Shown here: positions 1 to 11,742 of the stretch, piece after piece
Layout: each line of letters starts with the position of its first letter
Position numbering within the stretch: position 1 is the first letter of the stretch
NCBI GenBank assembly: GCA_031002005.1
Contig: CM061919.1
Span: 17,617,687 to 17,681,686 of the forward strand
Reading direction: 5' to 3'
From: Vandiemenella viatica
Lineage: Eukaryota > Arthropoda > Insecta > Orthoptera > Morabidae
DNA: 64,000 nucleotides
Notes under the pieces: model-generated
What the model was told of the DNA's origin: nothing
The model's database searches: none
What the model saw: the letters and a program-made list of their open reading frames with translations, nothing else
Made by a program: the position numbers and the translations under genes

Positions 1-249
1 ACAGAGATTGAGCAGGGTGATTGGGACGACGTTGTTGGACAGATACAAGGCGCCGGACTTTCAAATTGGTTTCAATGGCAGCTGCAGTACTGGTAGATGT
101 GTTTAAAATATTTTAGCTCTCCGTGTCCGCGTCGCTGAGATTATCTTTTATGACAGACATTACTCCCATGTCGATCGTCTTTGATTTTTACGCAGTGGCA
201 ACAGGTTCCAGTAATCCTGAGTATTCAATCCAACGCATATAATGAATTC

Positions 250-930
250 TGACTTAGTAGCAGCGCACTATAACTGGTAAGCACCTTTCCTCGCCGCATC
301 ATTTTCTTCCCTAGAAACATTCGAAAGTCCTTTGACAATGTCTTCAAAATTCTTGTTAATAATAGCAAAACACGTATATTTTTGAGACCAGTGGGTCTCA
401 TATAAAGCTGAAATATTTGGCATGTACTTTCTCTGTAAAAAGTTTATGATATACTCTGTAGTGTTCCATATTTCTGTAATTTTCTTTCACAATGAAAATA
501 CAAGGCTTTTTTGTATATTTCTCTTTAAAAAACTTTGAACCCCATCAGTATCACCCGCCAATGTAGAACACACTTCACATCCTTTGCTAACACAACTATT
601 AGGCCCATGTTCTTTGTTTTCTAAAAACCTGTCGATTTCAAATGCTATAATTTGTCATTTAAATCCATCGGTTCTACGAATCTGAGAGATTTTTGGCGGA
701 TTGTATTTTATCTTCGCCAGTAAAACTATTGTTATGGAAAGCTGTTCTTTCCAAGCTATATCACACGACTCATCTGCCAACACAATATAAGTATAAGCAT
801 TCTTTGCGGTCTGCACAATTTCATTTTTAACGACCAAGCCGAACAGGGCAATGATTTCGTTTTGAATCTGTGAGGAGATATACATGACATTTTTCTTAAA
901 TTTTTCAATATGCTGTTTCAAAACCAGAAC
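250..930 (-). pseudogene. hAT transposase relic (THAP0/ZMYM-like, copy 2)
   Basis: Remnant of a cut-and-paste DNA transposase. The stretch 655-921 encodes a block with VLADESCDI and an EQLSI motif, matching the RNase H-like (DUF4371-type) core of the better preserved hAT copy at 31955-32644. A second block at about 270-445 encodes residues around MPNIS and KGAYQL that line up with the CETRW to KAYQL part of that copy. Between the blocks the frame is lost, and the tail toward position 1 is unreadable. It is a separate insertion from the large hAT element and runs in the opposite direction. Family assignment rests on comparison within this window and on the known motif order. Confidence 0.7.
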
Positions 931-1497
931 ACTAGAATCAATTCTTAGTCTCAGCAGGTATTCAAGAACACCCTGATGTTGCTCTTTACATCTTCAAGGC
1001 AACTTATTTGTACGGTGTAACACAGAAAATAATCGAAGATAATATGGATGACGCGATTTATCGATTGTGACACCGGCTGTTATTTCCAGCAAGATGTAAC
1101 TAGGATGCACTGGATCGGAGCTGTAGAATGCTCTTTCCTCTGAAACTTGGCATAACTCGCCGACAGTTAAATAAGTAGCTTAATTCGCTACGATGTTTAT
1201 CAACGCAAACTTAACTGTCGCGGACCTGAGCGTAACAACAATAGTAAATCACAAAAAAGAAAAGTCACACATATATAATTTCCTTGTGGAACAAGGCACG
1301 CAAATATTGCATAGGCCAGTGGATATCTGAATTACGCCAGCTGACCTTTATTCCTCCACGAGCATAGTGCAAAGTGCACATCTTGTACCGCAAGAATTAT
1401 TGCCCTTTCAGCAAAGAACAAATTCTTTACCCCACCAGAAGGGGTAATCTTCTTTATAAATCTAAAAATGTAAATCACAATAATTTGTCCCAAGAAG

Positions 1498-2526
1498 TCA
1501 TGCACTGAGATAAACCATACAGCACGGAAGGTTCAGGTTGAGTGGTAGTAATGGTGAAAACATTCGTCTTGTGTTCCGGTAATTCCTTACAATCACCCGA
1601 GAAAACGTTTTAATGGGCCACTCAGAAGTGGGACGATGCATCCAAGACGGTCCATTCCACCACAAGCTATGAGAAACTAATTGTGACGGTAACATACCTC
1701 GAGAGGCAGTCACTTGGATTTTCGATTCCCGCAACATGAAAGAAGTTGTGCGGAGCAAGGTTATCTTGACATTGAGCAACCCTATTACTCACAAAGACAG
1801 ACCAACGATGCGGGGAAGAATAAATCCAGGACAAAGCTACCGTAGAGTCTGAAAAGGCATAGGTGCCTACTATATGGACTCGATCTCGATAGGTTTCATT
1901 AACTAATTTAACTAATTTCGACATCAGAAGTGCGGCGCATAACTCGAGACGCGCAAGTGTCGTATTTTGGTAGGTGAAACCTTGGACTTAGCACATAATA
2001 GTCGAACCGATATGCCAGACGCATCAGTAGTATGTAAATATATAACAGAACCATAACCGTTCATATTTGCGTCACAAAATGCAACAATATTGGCCTTGCA
2101 CTCCTTTGATGCACCTACATGACGAGGGATTTCCATAGTGGAAAGAAGAGGTAATTCTTGAGTGAGCGCCGCAAATCGGCGTAACACACTCTCGGGCGGG
2201 GTATCATCCCAATCAATTTTACTTAGCCACAGTTCTTTAATTAACAACTTGGCTAACAAAATAACCGAAGCAACCAGACCGAAAACATCAAACAAACGAG
2301 CCACTACAGATAATATGTTCCACTTCGTGCACTTTTCGCAGACTTGGGTCGTGGTGAAGTATAAAACGTCGTCTGAAGGTTTCCATGCTAGCCCCAGAAC
2401 CTTAGCTGACGTCACTACGTTTCCTTCTGAAACGTTTACTGGGCTCCGATGAGAATCAGGAAGACTATCGAGTAACCCAGAAGAATTGCTGGACCATTTT
2501 ACTAAATCAAAAGTTCCAGACTTCAA
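1498..2526 (-). pseudogene. BEL/Pao retrotransposon pol relic (RT to RNase H)
   Basis: Fragment of the polyprotein of a BEL/Pao LTR retrotransposon. The first part (2526 down to about 1930) has FDLVKWSSN, VLGLAWKP, then a run ending WLSKIDWDD and FCDANMNGYGSVIY, the order typical of the Pao RT tail. The next frame (1924 to about 1700) carries SDSTVALSWI and NRVAQ followed by NPSDCLSR, the RNase H signature. A third frame continues with an SRG / LWWNGPSW block. Two frameshifts, near 1930 and 1700, break it. Its upstream end stops at the tandem LINE monomers that start at 2561. No LTRs were seen. This is a dead copy. Confidence 0.85.
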
Positions 2527-2560
2527 TAATGAGGAACAGAATGAACCAAATCGTCCATAT

Positions 2561-3340
2561 CTTTGAATATCTTCTGTCGTCGCAGAGGAGGAGCTAGTTG
2601 AGTTCCAGCAACCGTCAAGTGCCGCCTTTTCTGAGTATTTTATTTTAAAGTGTTGTAGGAAGACTTTATCTTTGAATATCTTCTGTCGTCGCAGAGGAGG
2701 TGCTAGTTGAGTCCAGCAACCGTCGAGTCAAGTGCCGCCTTTTCTGAGAATTTTATTTTAAAGTGTTGTAGTTAGATTTTATCTTTGAATATCTTCTGTC
2801 GTCGCAGAGGAGGGGCTAGTTGAGATCCAGCAACCGTCGAGTCAAGTGCCGCCTTTTCTGAGTATTTTATTTTAAAGTGTTGTAGGAAGACTTTATCTTT
2901 GAATATCTTCTGTCGTCGCAGAGGAGGGGCTAGTTGAGTTCCAGCAACCGTCAAGTGCCACCTTTTCTGAGTATTTTATTTTAAAGTGTTGTAGGTAGAT
3001 TTTATCTTTGAATATCTTCTGTCGTCGCAGAGGAGGGGCTAGTTGAGTTCCAGCAACCGTCAAGTGCCGCATTTTCTGTGTATTTTATTTTAAAGTATTG
3101 TAGGTAGATTTTATCTTTGAATATCTTCTGTCGTCGCAGAGGAGGTGCTAGTTGAGTCCAGCAACCGTCGAGTCAAGTGCCGCTTTTTCTGAGTATTTTA
3201 TTTTAAAGTGTGGTAGGTAGATTTTATCTTTGAATATCCTCCGTCGTCGCTGAGCAGTAGCTAGTTGGTCCCCAGCAACCGTCGTGACGAGTGTCGCCAT
3301 CTGTTTACATAATTTAAAGTGTTGTGGTAGCGTTTGATTT
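2561..3340 (+). repeat. Tandem 109-114 bp monomers in LINE 5' region
   Basis: About seven head-to-tail units start at 2561, 2670, 2783, 2897, 3006, 3115 and 3228, each opening with CTTTGAATATC. Unit spacing alternates between 109 bp and 113-114 bp. The longer class has about five extra bases (GTCGAGTCAAG instead of GTCAAG) plus a one-base change nearby. The last unit is the most diverged and runs directly into single-copy sequence and then the LINE ORF1 at 3633. This resembles the repeated promoter monomers in front of some LINEs, such as mouse L1. The promoter role is inferred from position only. Confidence 0.8.
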
Positions 3341-3632
3341 ATTTGCGTTAGTTGAATTATAACAGCGTGCTCCAATCGTGATCGCATTTATTTGCTTTTT
3401 CTATAGGGAAGTATATAGAGCTTATTTGTTTTTTATTTAGTACATTGGTTGGCTAACACCGTTCATCAGTACGTCCTATTAACTACTAAGTGCAGTCGTC
3501 TGGTCTAAATTCAGTTCCTCAGGAGGTTCTCTTTAGGTCGTGTAGCGGTTGTAGTAAAGTGTGAACAGTTAATTTGGATTACTCAGTTAGTTCAACTTTT
3601 ATCCTCTCCGTAGTTTTTGCTTTAAAAGTAAT

Positions 3633-4012
3633 ATGTGTACGGACTGTGACTGCTGTGTGCAGACGCGGGTTGAGGTGGCTGATCTTCGCGCTCAGCTTGC
3701 AGCTTTGCTAACTAAAGTTACGAGGCTGGAAGCTGCCGTAGGTGACTGCAGCATATGTGGAAGGGGTGACCCTGACGAAGCAGGTGTTGTCACAGGTTCT
3801 CCCCTGCCATAAATCGTACCTGCCGTCCAGGCTGAGACTTCGGGGCCTGTGCGGCAGTCACCTGCTGGTTTCTGGCACGTGGTTTCCGGACATCGACGCC
3901 GCATGCGGGGGCAGGAGTACAGGTCTGAATCCCAGGAGGGCAAGCCTGTACCACTGTCCAATAGGTTTGATGTGTTGTCTGGATCTGATTCAGATCCACA
4001 ATCGTCAATCAA
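3633..4012 (+). pseudogene. LINE ORF1 N-terminus, interrupted, runs into N gap
   Basis: The reading frame from the ATG at 3633 encodes a cysteine-rich start (MCTDCDCC), then a leucine/valine heptad stretch suggesting a short coiled coil (VEVADLRAQLAALLTKVTRLE), then CSICG. This is the usual look of ORF1 in CR1-like and related LINEs. An in-frame TAA near 3810 interrupts it, and the same frame then stays open to the assembly gap at 4013. The tandem monomers upstream and the absence of introns support a LINE. The reverse transcriptase, if present, is hidden in or lost at the gap. The clade is not certain. Confidence 0.6.
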
Positions 4013-5012
4013 NNNNNNNNNNNNNNNNNNNNNNNNNNNNNNNNNNNNNNNNNNNNNNNNNNNNNNNNNNNNNNNNNNNNNNNNNNNNNNNNNNNNNNNN
4101 NNNNNNNNNNNNNNNNNNNNNNNNNNNNNNNNNNNNNNNNNNNNNNNNNNNNNNNNNNNNNNNNNNNNNNNNNNNNNNNNNNNNNNNNNNNNNNNNNNNN
4201 NNNNNNNNNNNNNNNNNNNNNNNNNNNNNNNNNNNNNNNNNNNNNNNNNNNNNNNNNNNNNNNNNNNNNNNNNNNNNNNNNNNNNNNNNNNNNNNNNNNN
4301 NNNNNNNNNNNNNNNNNNNNNNNNNNNNNNNNNNNNNNNNNNNNNNNNNNNNNNNNNNNNNNNNNNNNNNNNNNNNNNNNNNNNNNNNNNNNNNNNNNNN
4401 NNNNNNNNNNNNNNNNNNNNNNNNNNNNNNNNNNNNNNNNNNNNNNNNNNNNNNNNNNNNNNNNNNNNNNNNNNNNNNNNNNNNNNNNNNNNNNNNNNNN
4501 NNNNNNNNNNNNNNNNNNNNNNNNNNNNNNNNNNNNNNNNNNNNNNNNNNNNNNNNNNNNNNNNNNNNNNNNNNNNNNNNNNNNNNNNNNNNNNNNNNNN
4601 NNNNNNNNNNNNNNNNNNNNNNNNNNNNNNNNNNNNNNNNNNNNNNNNNNNNNNNNNNNNNNNNNNNNNNNNNNNNNNNNNNNNNNNNNNNNNNNNNNNN
4701 NNNNNNNNNNNNNNNNNNNNNNNNNNNNNNNNNNNNNNNNNNNNNNNNNNNNNNNNNNNNNNNNNNNNNNNNNNNNNNNNNNNNNNNNNNNNNNNNNNNN
4801 NNNNNNNNNNNNNNNNNNNNNNNNNNNNNNNNNNNNNNNNNNNNNNNNNNNNNNNNNNNNNNNNNNNNNNNNNNNNNNNNNNNNNNNNNNNNNNNNNNNN
4901 NNNNNNNNNNNNNNNNNNNNNNNNNNNNNNNNNNNNNNNNNNNNNNNNNNNNNNNNNNNNNNNNNNNNNNNNNNNNNNNNNNNNNNNNNNNNNNNNNNNN
5001 NNNNNNNNNNNN
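4013..5012. other. Assembly gap, 1000 N
   Basis: Exactly 1000 unknown bases. Reading frames crossing it are artefacts. The gap follows a LINE ORF1 and a tandem array, so unresolved repeats are the likely cause. Confidence 0.99.
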
Positions 5013-6443
5013 AAGCTTTGATTTTCTAGCGGTAATATTAGCTGAGTTTGTCACTTGGTTGAAATGCAACATGGGCATAATGAAACATTATTAGTTATTT
5101 CAAGAGCGCCATTTTAGTGATGTCATGAGTTGCTTTGTTCCGATGTTGTATCAAAAGATTTATAATAAGCTTGGATGATTTAGCAGAACACGTTGCGTTG
5201 ACCGAAACATTTTTGAAATTTATTAATTTTTTTTTCAGATAGTGGAGTGGCAGACAAGCGGAGTGGTAATTTGTCGGTAGACATTCAATTCTGTTGGCAG
5301 ATTGAGAAACCAATTATAAAGAAAGAATCAGTTACTACTTTAACATTGAAATTTATATTTTAGCACAGAATTAATGGATCGAAACGAATGAACTATAGTA
5401 AAATAGTCTACAGGCAAGTCAACAGATAGAGAAACCATTATCACAATACCACTGATCATTATGGATAAAATAATGATTTACTACTATACTTACTATTATA
5501 ATATGTGAATTTCAGTTGATGGAACCAAAATATCCTCAAAACAAAATAAATATTCAAAGAGCAAATTAAGTTCTCTTTTTTAAAGTTTTTTTCAGATAAT
5601 CAATGCAAATCAAAATAATCATTTTTAGTATCGCAATTTTTTTAATGGAAATGAACGTTCTTGGGCCACTTAAGTATTTATTTGCTGTTTGGATGTTAGT
5701 ATTTTTTTGTTGTTGATATTTAGTCGATTCCATCAATGTCTTGCTAATATTTTGACGTTTTGAGCTTCCATTAATTAAAACTATATTCATTTTTATTCGC
5801 GAGATGAAATTAGTAACTTTAAGAGATGCAGGGTAAACGAAATTCAAATCTTTCAAAGAAATGTAAGAAAACTAGGGCTATGAAAATAGCCAAAACCTAG
5901 GAGACAAATCCTCAATATTGTATATACGAATGTATTAAACTGAAAATACTCCTAACAAACATAATATCATATTGATTTAAAAATTCAATGAAGTAGTTGT
6001 GGAACTTAAATAAATTTTTGTTATTTTAGTGCAACATTTATTACTATTATAACTAATAAAAATAGCTCTAAAATAAATTGTATTGTCGTATTGACCTGGG
6101 GACAAGGCTTCTTTAGGTCTCCGCAATCAGCCCCTGCAAGCTCACAGTTGTTTTGTCGTTGTACTTGTTGGGGCTTTTTTAGATTTAATTATGAGTTAAC
6201 ACTTATAAATAAAAAGTTCGGTCTGCCGTGCGGTCGCCAATCTGCTGATCTTTACTAGTTAGATAAACTAGAATTGTACTCAGAGAAAAACAAGTAAGAA
6301 AGTACTGAGAATTACACAGCATTTCAGCTTTCACAGTTCACTCACATTTATTCATCTGAACTACAAATATCTAAGCAAGCCAGCAGATACTTAAAAACTA
6401 AACTTCTTCTCCAAAGAATGCAGGTTCGAGGATAATCAAGGAT
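5013..6443. other. AT-rich stretch, no gene seen
   Basis: AT-rich sequence with many stops in all frames. I recognise no protein, tRNA or terminal repeat. The part from about 6090 to 6443 is less AT-rich and may belong to the LTR element that follows, but I found no motif to prove it. Confidence 0.5.
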
Positions 6444-6808
6444 TGTAACATTCAGTACAAGCCCCGTAATTAATTATTACACCATCGACGTAATCCAAAT
6501 CAATAGCAGTTCAACATACACAGTTTATGTGAAACCAGTTCATTCAAAATAACCTTCATAGTCCACAAAAATACCTCCAGAATGTCCACACAATGTCTTA
6601 CAACTCTGAGCCTCGGTTAAGCGACACACACACACGCTCCCGGCCGCGGCATAAAAGCTCTCGCTGGCCGTAGCTTACTCGACCGTCGCCAATACAAGAC
6701 TGTTTCAAAGCGCGCTAAGTAATCGCTCAACACCAAAGACATTACATTTACTTCTCAGATCACAATTTATACTAAAATTATATCCGTAATTTCAACGGTT
6801 ATGTTACA
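6444..6808 (-). repeat. LTR-like repeat (3' LTR on minus strand)
   Basis: The segment starts TGTAACAT and ends ATGTTACA, a perfect 8 bp inverted end typical of LTRs. Read on the minus strand it is preceded by a purine run (AAAAAAGGG at 6809-6817), as expected for the polypurine tract just before a 3' LTR. It includes a GC-rich part with a TATA-like CATAAAAG on the plus strand and a TATAAAT on the minus strand. No partner LTR or coding region was found in the window, so it could be a solo LTR or a truncated element. The start resembles that of the LTRs at 46752 and 52764. Confidence 0.5.
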
Positions 6809-6925
6809 CCCTTTTTTAGCCTCTTAACGCATCCCAGTAATCCTACCGGACATAGAGGACGCACAGCTCAACACGGATTCAGAACCAAGTGAGCATTATG
6901 GCGTAATTTACTACACACAACAACC

Positions 6926-7046
6926 TATGCCAGAGGTGAAGGTCGAGCTAAGGACCTTTGATAATCCTCACCGAGACTGGGATTCAAGCTGGGGACTTTT
7001 CCATCTCCAGCTGGGCGCCCTAACCACTGCGCTACCAGACCTCTCA
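6926..7046 (-). mobile_element. tRNA-derived SINE, family 2
   Basis: On the minus strand it reads GGTCTGGTAGCGCAGTGGTTA, an A-box-like start, followed by TTGAATCCC, a B-box-like motif, and ends with CACCTCTGGCAT. Fragments with the same head and tail lie at 17618-17732 and 39775-39900. The pattern is that of a tRNA-headed, polymerase III-type SINE. No clear duplication was found around this copy. Confidence 0.6.
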
Positions 7047-7313
7047 AGAAAATCTTATATTACAATACTCTTCAACGCGGATGAAATCGCGGGTAACTGC
7101 TGGTATTTAATAATTTTATTTACTATGAAATGCAATCACCCGGAATCCTCTTCAATCCTCTTTCAAAGATAATGGCTACGTCTCATAGATAACCGAGCAA
7201 CTGATATCTTCCAATTTCTGTCAGTGAAGTGACTCAACGAAATCTGTTTCACTACCATTTCTTCAGAAAAATATTCCGTAATTTTCTGAATTGTTCCCCT
7301 CTCACCACAAATT

Positions 7314-7505
7314 CCCAGTCGGTTAACGCTCTTGCCTCGCATTCTGGAGCACGCGAATTTGAATCCCCGTCCGGGCATCCCGATTTGGGTTTTCCATGGT
7401 ATCGCCAAATCTATCAAAGTAAATGCCGGAATGCTTCCTTCAGAAGGGCCTTGGCTGAATCCCTTCTCGTTCCTTGCACCAAGTCCATGCTGGAGTCCCA
7501 TTATT
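7314..7505 (+). mobile_element. tRNA-derived SINE, family 1 (diverged)
   Basis: Copy of the main SINE of this window: GGTTAACGCTC, a B-box-like GAATTTGAATCCCC, CCGGGCATCC, GGGTTTTCCATGG, then a body resembling ATGCTTCCTTCAGAAG and a pyrimidine-rich tail. Compared with the well-preserved copy at 53826-54056, the first bases and the poly(A)-type tail are missing and many positions have changed, so it is an old copy. Confidence 0.75.
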
Positions 7506-7594
7506 TACAAATTTTCTACAATCAGCCACAGCCAGTCAACTACGTGCTTCAATGTGGAAGAAGTTGCGTTAAGCTGTGTCATTGCTATAGAATA

Positions 7595-8978
7595 GGGGAC
7601 CGGACAAAATTTCAGAAAGTGTTTTAAATTGTCCCTTGTGGATATATTTAAACAAGAAAAATAGTACTTTACTTCAATAAAGCTTTATAAGTACATAAAA
7701 CCATGTGTAATTGTTAAACTGTTTAAATTCACGCGCAAACAGCTTATCACGTGACCTCGTCGCGCGTGACGTCATACGTGTATAAAGCAACTTAATCCGC
7801 TATTTATTTTTAAATAAAAATCCGTCTTCTAACAACTGGTTTTATTTTTAACTTTCCTCTACCAGACGCGTTTCGCCCTTCTGGAGTGGGGCATCGTCAG
7901 TGGCTATAAATAACATAATATTTTTGATCATATTTGTGTATGCGAATCTAGTACATTAATTATATACATATATTCATGCTGTAATATTGTGTCATCTGTA
8001 GGTTCAATCTGTTATAATTATTCTATATATTGTTTTCATAGTATCTATGTTCAAACATAAATTCACTTCTTAATACTAAATTATCTGTATGGTTACAAAG
8101 TTATGTACATACACTCTACTTACTAAAAATTGTGGTGGCTAGCACATGTCAGTCCAGAACAGCACCTTCCGCATTTTTCTGCACCGTTAGGCACAACGTA
8201 TCATACAGGAATATTTTTTGTTCCAAACTATAACGTACTAAATTCAACTCGCGCTCACACACGGTACAGATTAGTAAGAGACTGGTCATAAACCAGCCAA
8301 ACCGCAAAGAAATCAATCTAAACAATGGAAAAGTTCGCATTATATTGCGTGATTTGACTGTTGGTGGAGGGCTGTTGTTTAATCTCGCCGGTCATTCACT
8401 CTGCTGTTTGGCGCGGGCTGGTCTTTCGCAGTGAGATGTCGGCAAGACAGTAGGTAGATAGCATTTCTTGGCCAACACCCTGCACTTACATAAATGTTTT
8501 CACACTCAGCAGCACTACAATTCAAACTGGTGGCAAAGAAATTTCATACCATTATTATATTCACTCTCGGGAGATTTCGGCTGTCTCCTTTAGTAACTTC
8601 TGGATTCATGACAAAAGTGGTTTAAAGAATCTGTAACAACGTCTACTTGGAAGATCGTTACCACGTCCCTTATCACTAATTATTGTAAGAGTCCTGTAAC
8701 AAAAAACTTATATAAACGCAGAAACATTAAAAAAAACCACACACACACACAACTTAAGGCAGCGCCGTAACGCATGCTTCCTTATGTATGACGTCACGCG
8801 CTGTGATTGGTGTTTCGTTTGACGGTGACGAATAGGCTAAAAATCAGATTTTATTTATTGATTTAAAAATATAAATCATTATTGTTTCACGAAAAACAAT
8901 ATTGGATGATGTTTCTAAATTTATAAATATTATTTCTAACTAAATTTCAGATTTTTTTGTAACACCTGTCCGGTCCCC
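7595..8978. mobile_element. TA-flanked non-autonomous DNA transposon, copy 1
   Basis: The ends are inverted repeats, GGGGACCGGACA at the left and its complement at the right, flanked on both sides by TA. A related copy lies at 20180-21402. Both share long stretches near the ends, including TTTCAGAAAGT at the left and AAATCAGATTTTAT at the right. There is no transposase, so it would depend on another element. A TA duplication fits Tc1/mariner-like or ISL2EU-like enzymes; I cannot decide between them. A TGACGTCA palindrome lies 172 bp from the left end and 182 bp from the right. A ribozyme-bearing insert absent from copy 2 starts near 7796. Confidence 0.75.
7861..7905 (-). ncRNA. Hammerhead ribozyme motif (Penelope-like element type)
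   Basis: On the minus strand all core parts of a hammerhead ribozyme are present in order. CTGACGA (7900-7894) is followed by a stem II of GCCC paired with GGGC around a 10-base loop, then GAAA (7874-7871), then CGCGTC with a predicted cleavage after GTC. CCA on the 5' side pairs with TGG on the 3' side as helix I. The very short ACGCGT helix III is typical of the ribozymes found in Penelope-like elements and retrozymes, which are thought to work as dimers. Flanking sequence from about 7796 is probably the rest of such an element. Activity is inferred, not shown. Confidence 0.75.
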
Positions 8979-10062
8979 TATTGTGTGACATAGCTTTTTG
9001 ATGTAGTGGAATGACGAGTTGTGATCAAGATATTCGAGTTTTACGAAACAATTCGGACTGAGGTAAGTGACAACAGCTGATTATTTTTATTTGGCGATTT
9101 TCTTTAACAGGAGCAGTTTCCGTGTTATATGCTTGCAATATATTGGTAACTATTCAGACAAGTCTACTGACTTTTTGTAATACAAGCACAGTGGCTTCTA
9201 CCTTTATCTGCCACTGCTGCTCACAAATTTTGAGGAATTGACGAACAAAATTTGTACCATAGGAGCAGCAAGGGACATGTATATTTGCTGTCCTAACCAC
9301 GCTTTAAGCCATTGCCATCCAGAAACGTTAAAGCAAAACTTTAATTTGTCTACTGAAAACATTAAAATGATAGGCTTCCACATTTAGTTCAGTTGACTGT
9401 ATGGTATCTGTATTTCTCCTACAAGAAATCGTATAGATCATTCGCTAGGGAAATTCGTTTAGCTAACAGTAAATATGCATTACAATAAGGTTAAACGTTC
9501 CATATCTAGTGTACAAATGTTTGAAGTTAAAGGCAACTGAAAACTTTAGGAAAATTCTAAACAGAAATGAAGTTAAAATTTTGTAAGTAGTTGAATTAGT
9601 GTGATGACATTTCGGTCATCTGGTGCATTTTCACTTGTGTTCGTGGTTCATATTACACACGTTCCATGATTCTCCACTTACATATGACGCGGGTTTGATA
9701 CGCAGTCCAGAATTGAATTCTTTGATTTTTTTTCAGGCAAACGTTCTCCATACTGTAATGAACTTACGTAATCCTTCAGTTAAAAGGTGTTTAAAACGGC
9801 TAACAATAATTTCACTGTCAGATTTGCATCGCTTTATGGAAGTAAAGATTTTTTGAGAAAGAAAAATTAATTCTTTTGATCAATGGAGTTTTCCTTTAAG
9901 ATGATAGTAAGGTACATAAATGTTGGTATGAAAATAAATACAGGTTGTACATAATTACCTTAAATATTAATTCATACTTTAATTTTCAGACTATAAAAAC
10001 GATGAAATATTTCTCACAATGAAAACGCGTACAATGCTGATATTTACGTTCTTTTATTACTA
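8979..10062. other. No gene seen
   Basis: Unassigned AT-rich sequence. The longest open frame (9623-9856 plus) shows no motif I recognise and has the composition of chance. The stretch ends at the Helitron terminus at 10063. Confidence 0.5.
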
Positions 10063-10770
10063 CTAGTGATCGTGCAGGGGTCGAAATTCGACCGTAATTC
10101 ATTATGTTTTTTTTTTCTTTTCTTTTGTGAAACACTAATAATCATTACATATTTTTTCAATTTGTTCTACTGCGTTTGCTGCGAGCATAGATATATATAC
10201 TTGACTGCGAGCATGTACTAATACGTCATTAGCTTGTGTTGTTTGCATAATTCCCTGCAATACCTATAAAATTAAAATGATACACTACACGCGTGACGGT
10301 ATCGGAAATTTTAGCTTCTGAACTAACCATAGCAAATGATGAATTGTATTTCCGAATGTTTTCAAAATTATTTTTTGAATTTTTATCGTAATTCATTTGA
10401 ATTTAGTCCATCATACAATGATTTAAAATATTTATTTTGACTTGAGGCCGGTAATACTGCGTTACCCTTATGACAACATGCAGTCCGTTCACCTGAAGTG
10501 ACTTCTGATTCGAATTTTTTTGCATTGCACAACCTGCATTGTAAATGCATTAATCCATAATCGAAACTATTAAAATTTCTTGAAATGACATTTAGTGTGC
10601 ATTTAAATGTATCCATCAAAATAATTTCATCATTTTGTACACTACTTTCGCTATTTAAATTTGATCTATTACCATTTTGAAATCCACGCAAATAGGTATT
10701 CCTTCTTCTCTGTCTCTCACTCCGACCTTTCAATGTTCTATGTCGAGGCATAATGGAAGTAGGTGCGAAT
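10063..10770 (-). mobile_element. Helitron fragment with N-terminal zinc-motif ORF
   Basis: On the minus strand, 10751-10383 encodes a basic start followed by CRLCNAKKFESE and CCHKGNAVLP, the cysteine pattern found at the N-terminus of Helitron Rep/helicase proteins. The minus strand then runs to a textbook Helitron 3' end. A hairpin GGTCGA-AAT-TCGACC (10079-10093) is followed 12 bases later by CTAG and then T, fitting insertion between A and T. The Rep and helicase body is missing, so this is an internally deleted, non-functional copy. Confidence 0.75.
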
Positions 10771-11742
10771 GTCTGGTTTTTTTTTTGAAAGTAATGAAAT
10801 TACTGAAATTCAAAAACCAAAATTCCCTTAAACAAAGTGTAAACTTTTAAATAATAAAATTTGCTCACTTTCTTTTAACTACCAAACCAATTTACTTTTT
10901 CCTATTCGCGGCAACTTTAGGCAAAGTTAGTTCAAATTATCCGTTAGGATGTCGAATTTTCTGTAATATATAAAATATCTCCTTTTCTAAATATTTTTTT
11001 ATGAGTTCAAAGATTAATCTCTACTCTACTTGAATGTTTTCGTTGACCAAAGACAACAGTGTATGTTAATGCTGTGAATACACGTCAGAAAATTGGTTCC
11101 GATTTAACGCACACACACACTCACGAATTTATTTCTTATTTAATAACGCATTTGTAACACGTATATTAACTATGCTTATTAAGTTTTTTCTTTACTGTTT
11201 GACCAAAGATCACAGAAATTGGGAGAATCGCTAAGTGTTGTCGCCATTAAAAATTGAACCTAAACAATGAATGTTAATTTAATTTTCTGTATTTTTAGCA
11301 CATATTATGTATAAATTTTAGCTTTCCGCACTTCTTCTCCATATAAACTTTAACTATGTCAAATCTCACACTCCTCTGTGCGTGCAATTTTATTAAAAAG
11401 GGATCCGAAATTTTTGCTTCACGTACCAATATATAGATTCCTGTCCTGGAAAACCAATATAATATCATTCATCATTTACGTTATTTTTTCGATCGGAACG
11501 TATGTGTCCACGGAATCTTTCACTGATCTTATTAGGGCGAGCGACACTAGACGACTTAAATTTTTTTGGTAAACGTTTTGAAAAAAACTACTGTACGTCT
11601 AGACGTGAAATTGAACATAAATTAGCTCACCCTAATAATTCAAAGTCATCTCTAGATGTGTCATCAATCATTATTTTTGCAAAAAATTGTAATAATTTTT
11701 ATTAGCATATATATGAAATGCCATAAGTGATAATGGTTCGTT

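Noticed and set aside
2561..3340. CRISPR-like array
   Set aside because: Units are contiguous without unique spacers, in a eukaryotic transposon setting.
2772..3387. Minus-strand frames with repeated KIFKDK blocks
   Set aside because: They come from 114 bp monomers that keep frame by chance; 109 bp monomers break it, and no upstream gene structure exists.
3742..5094. Long open frames of 350-450 codons across the N run
   Set aside because: They consist almost wholly of unknown residues from the assembly gap; only the short LINE ORF1 part is real sequence.
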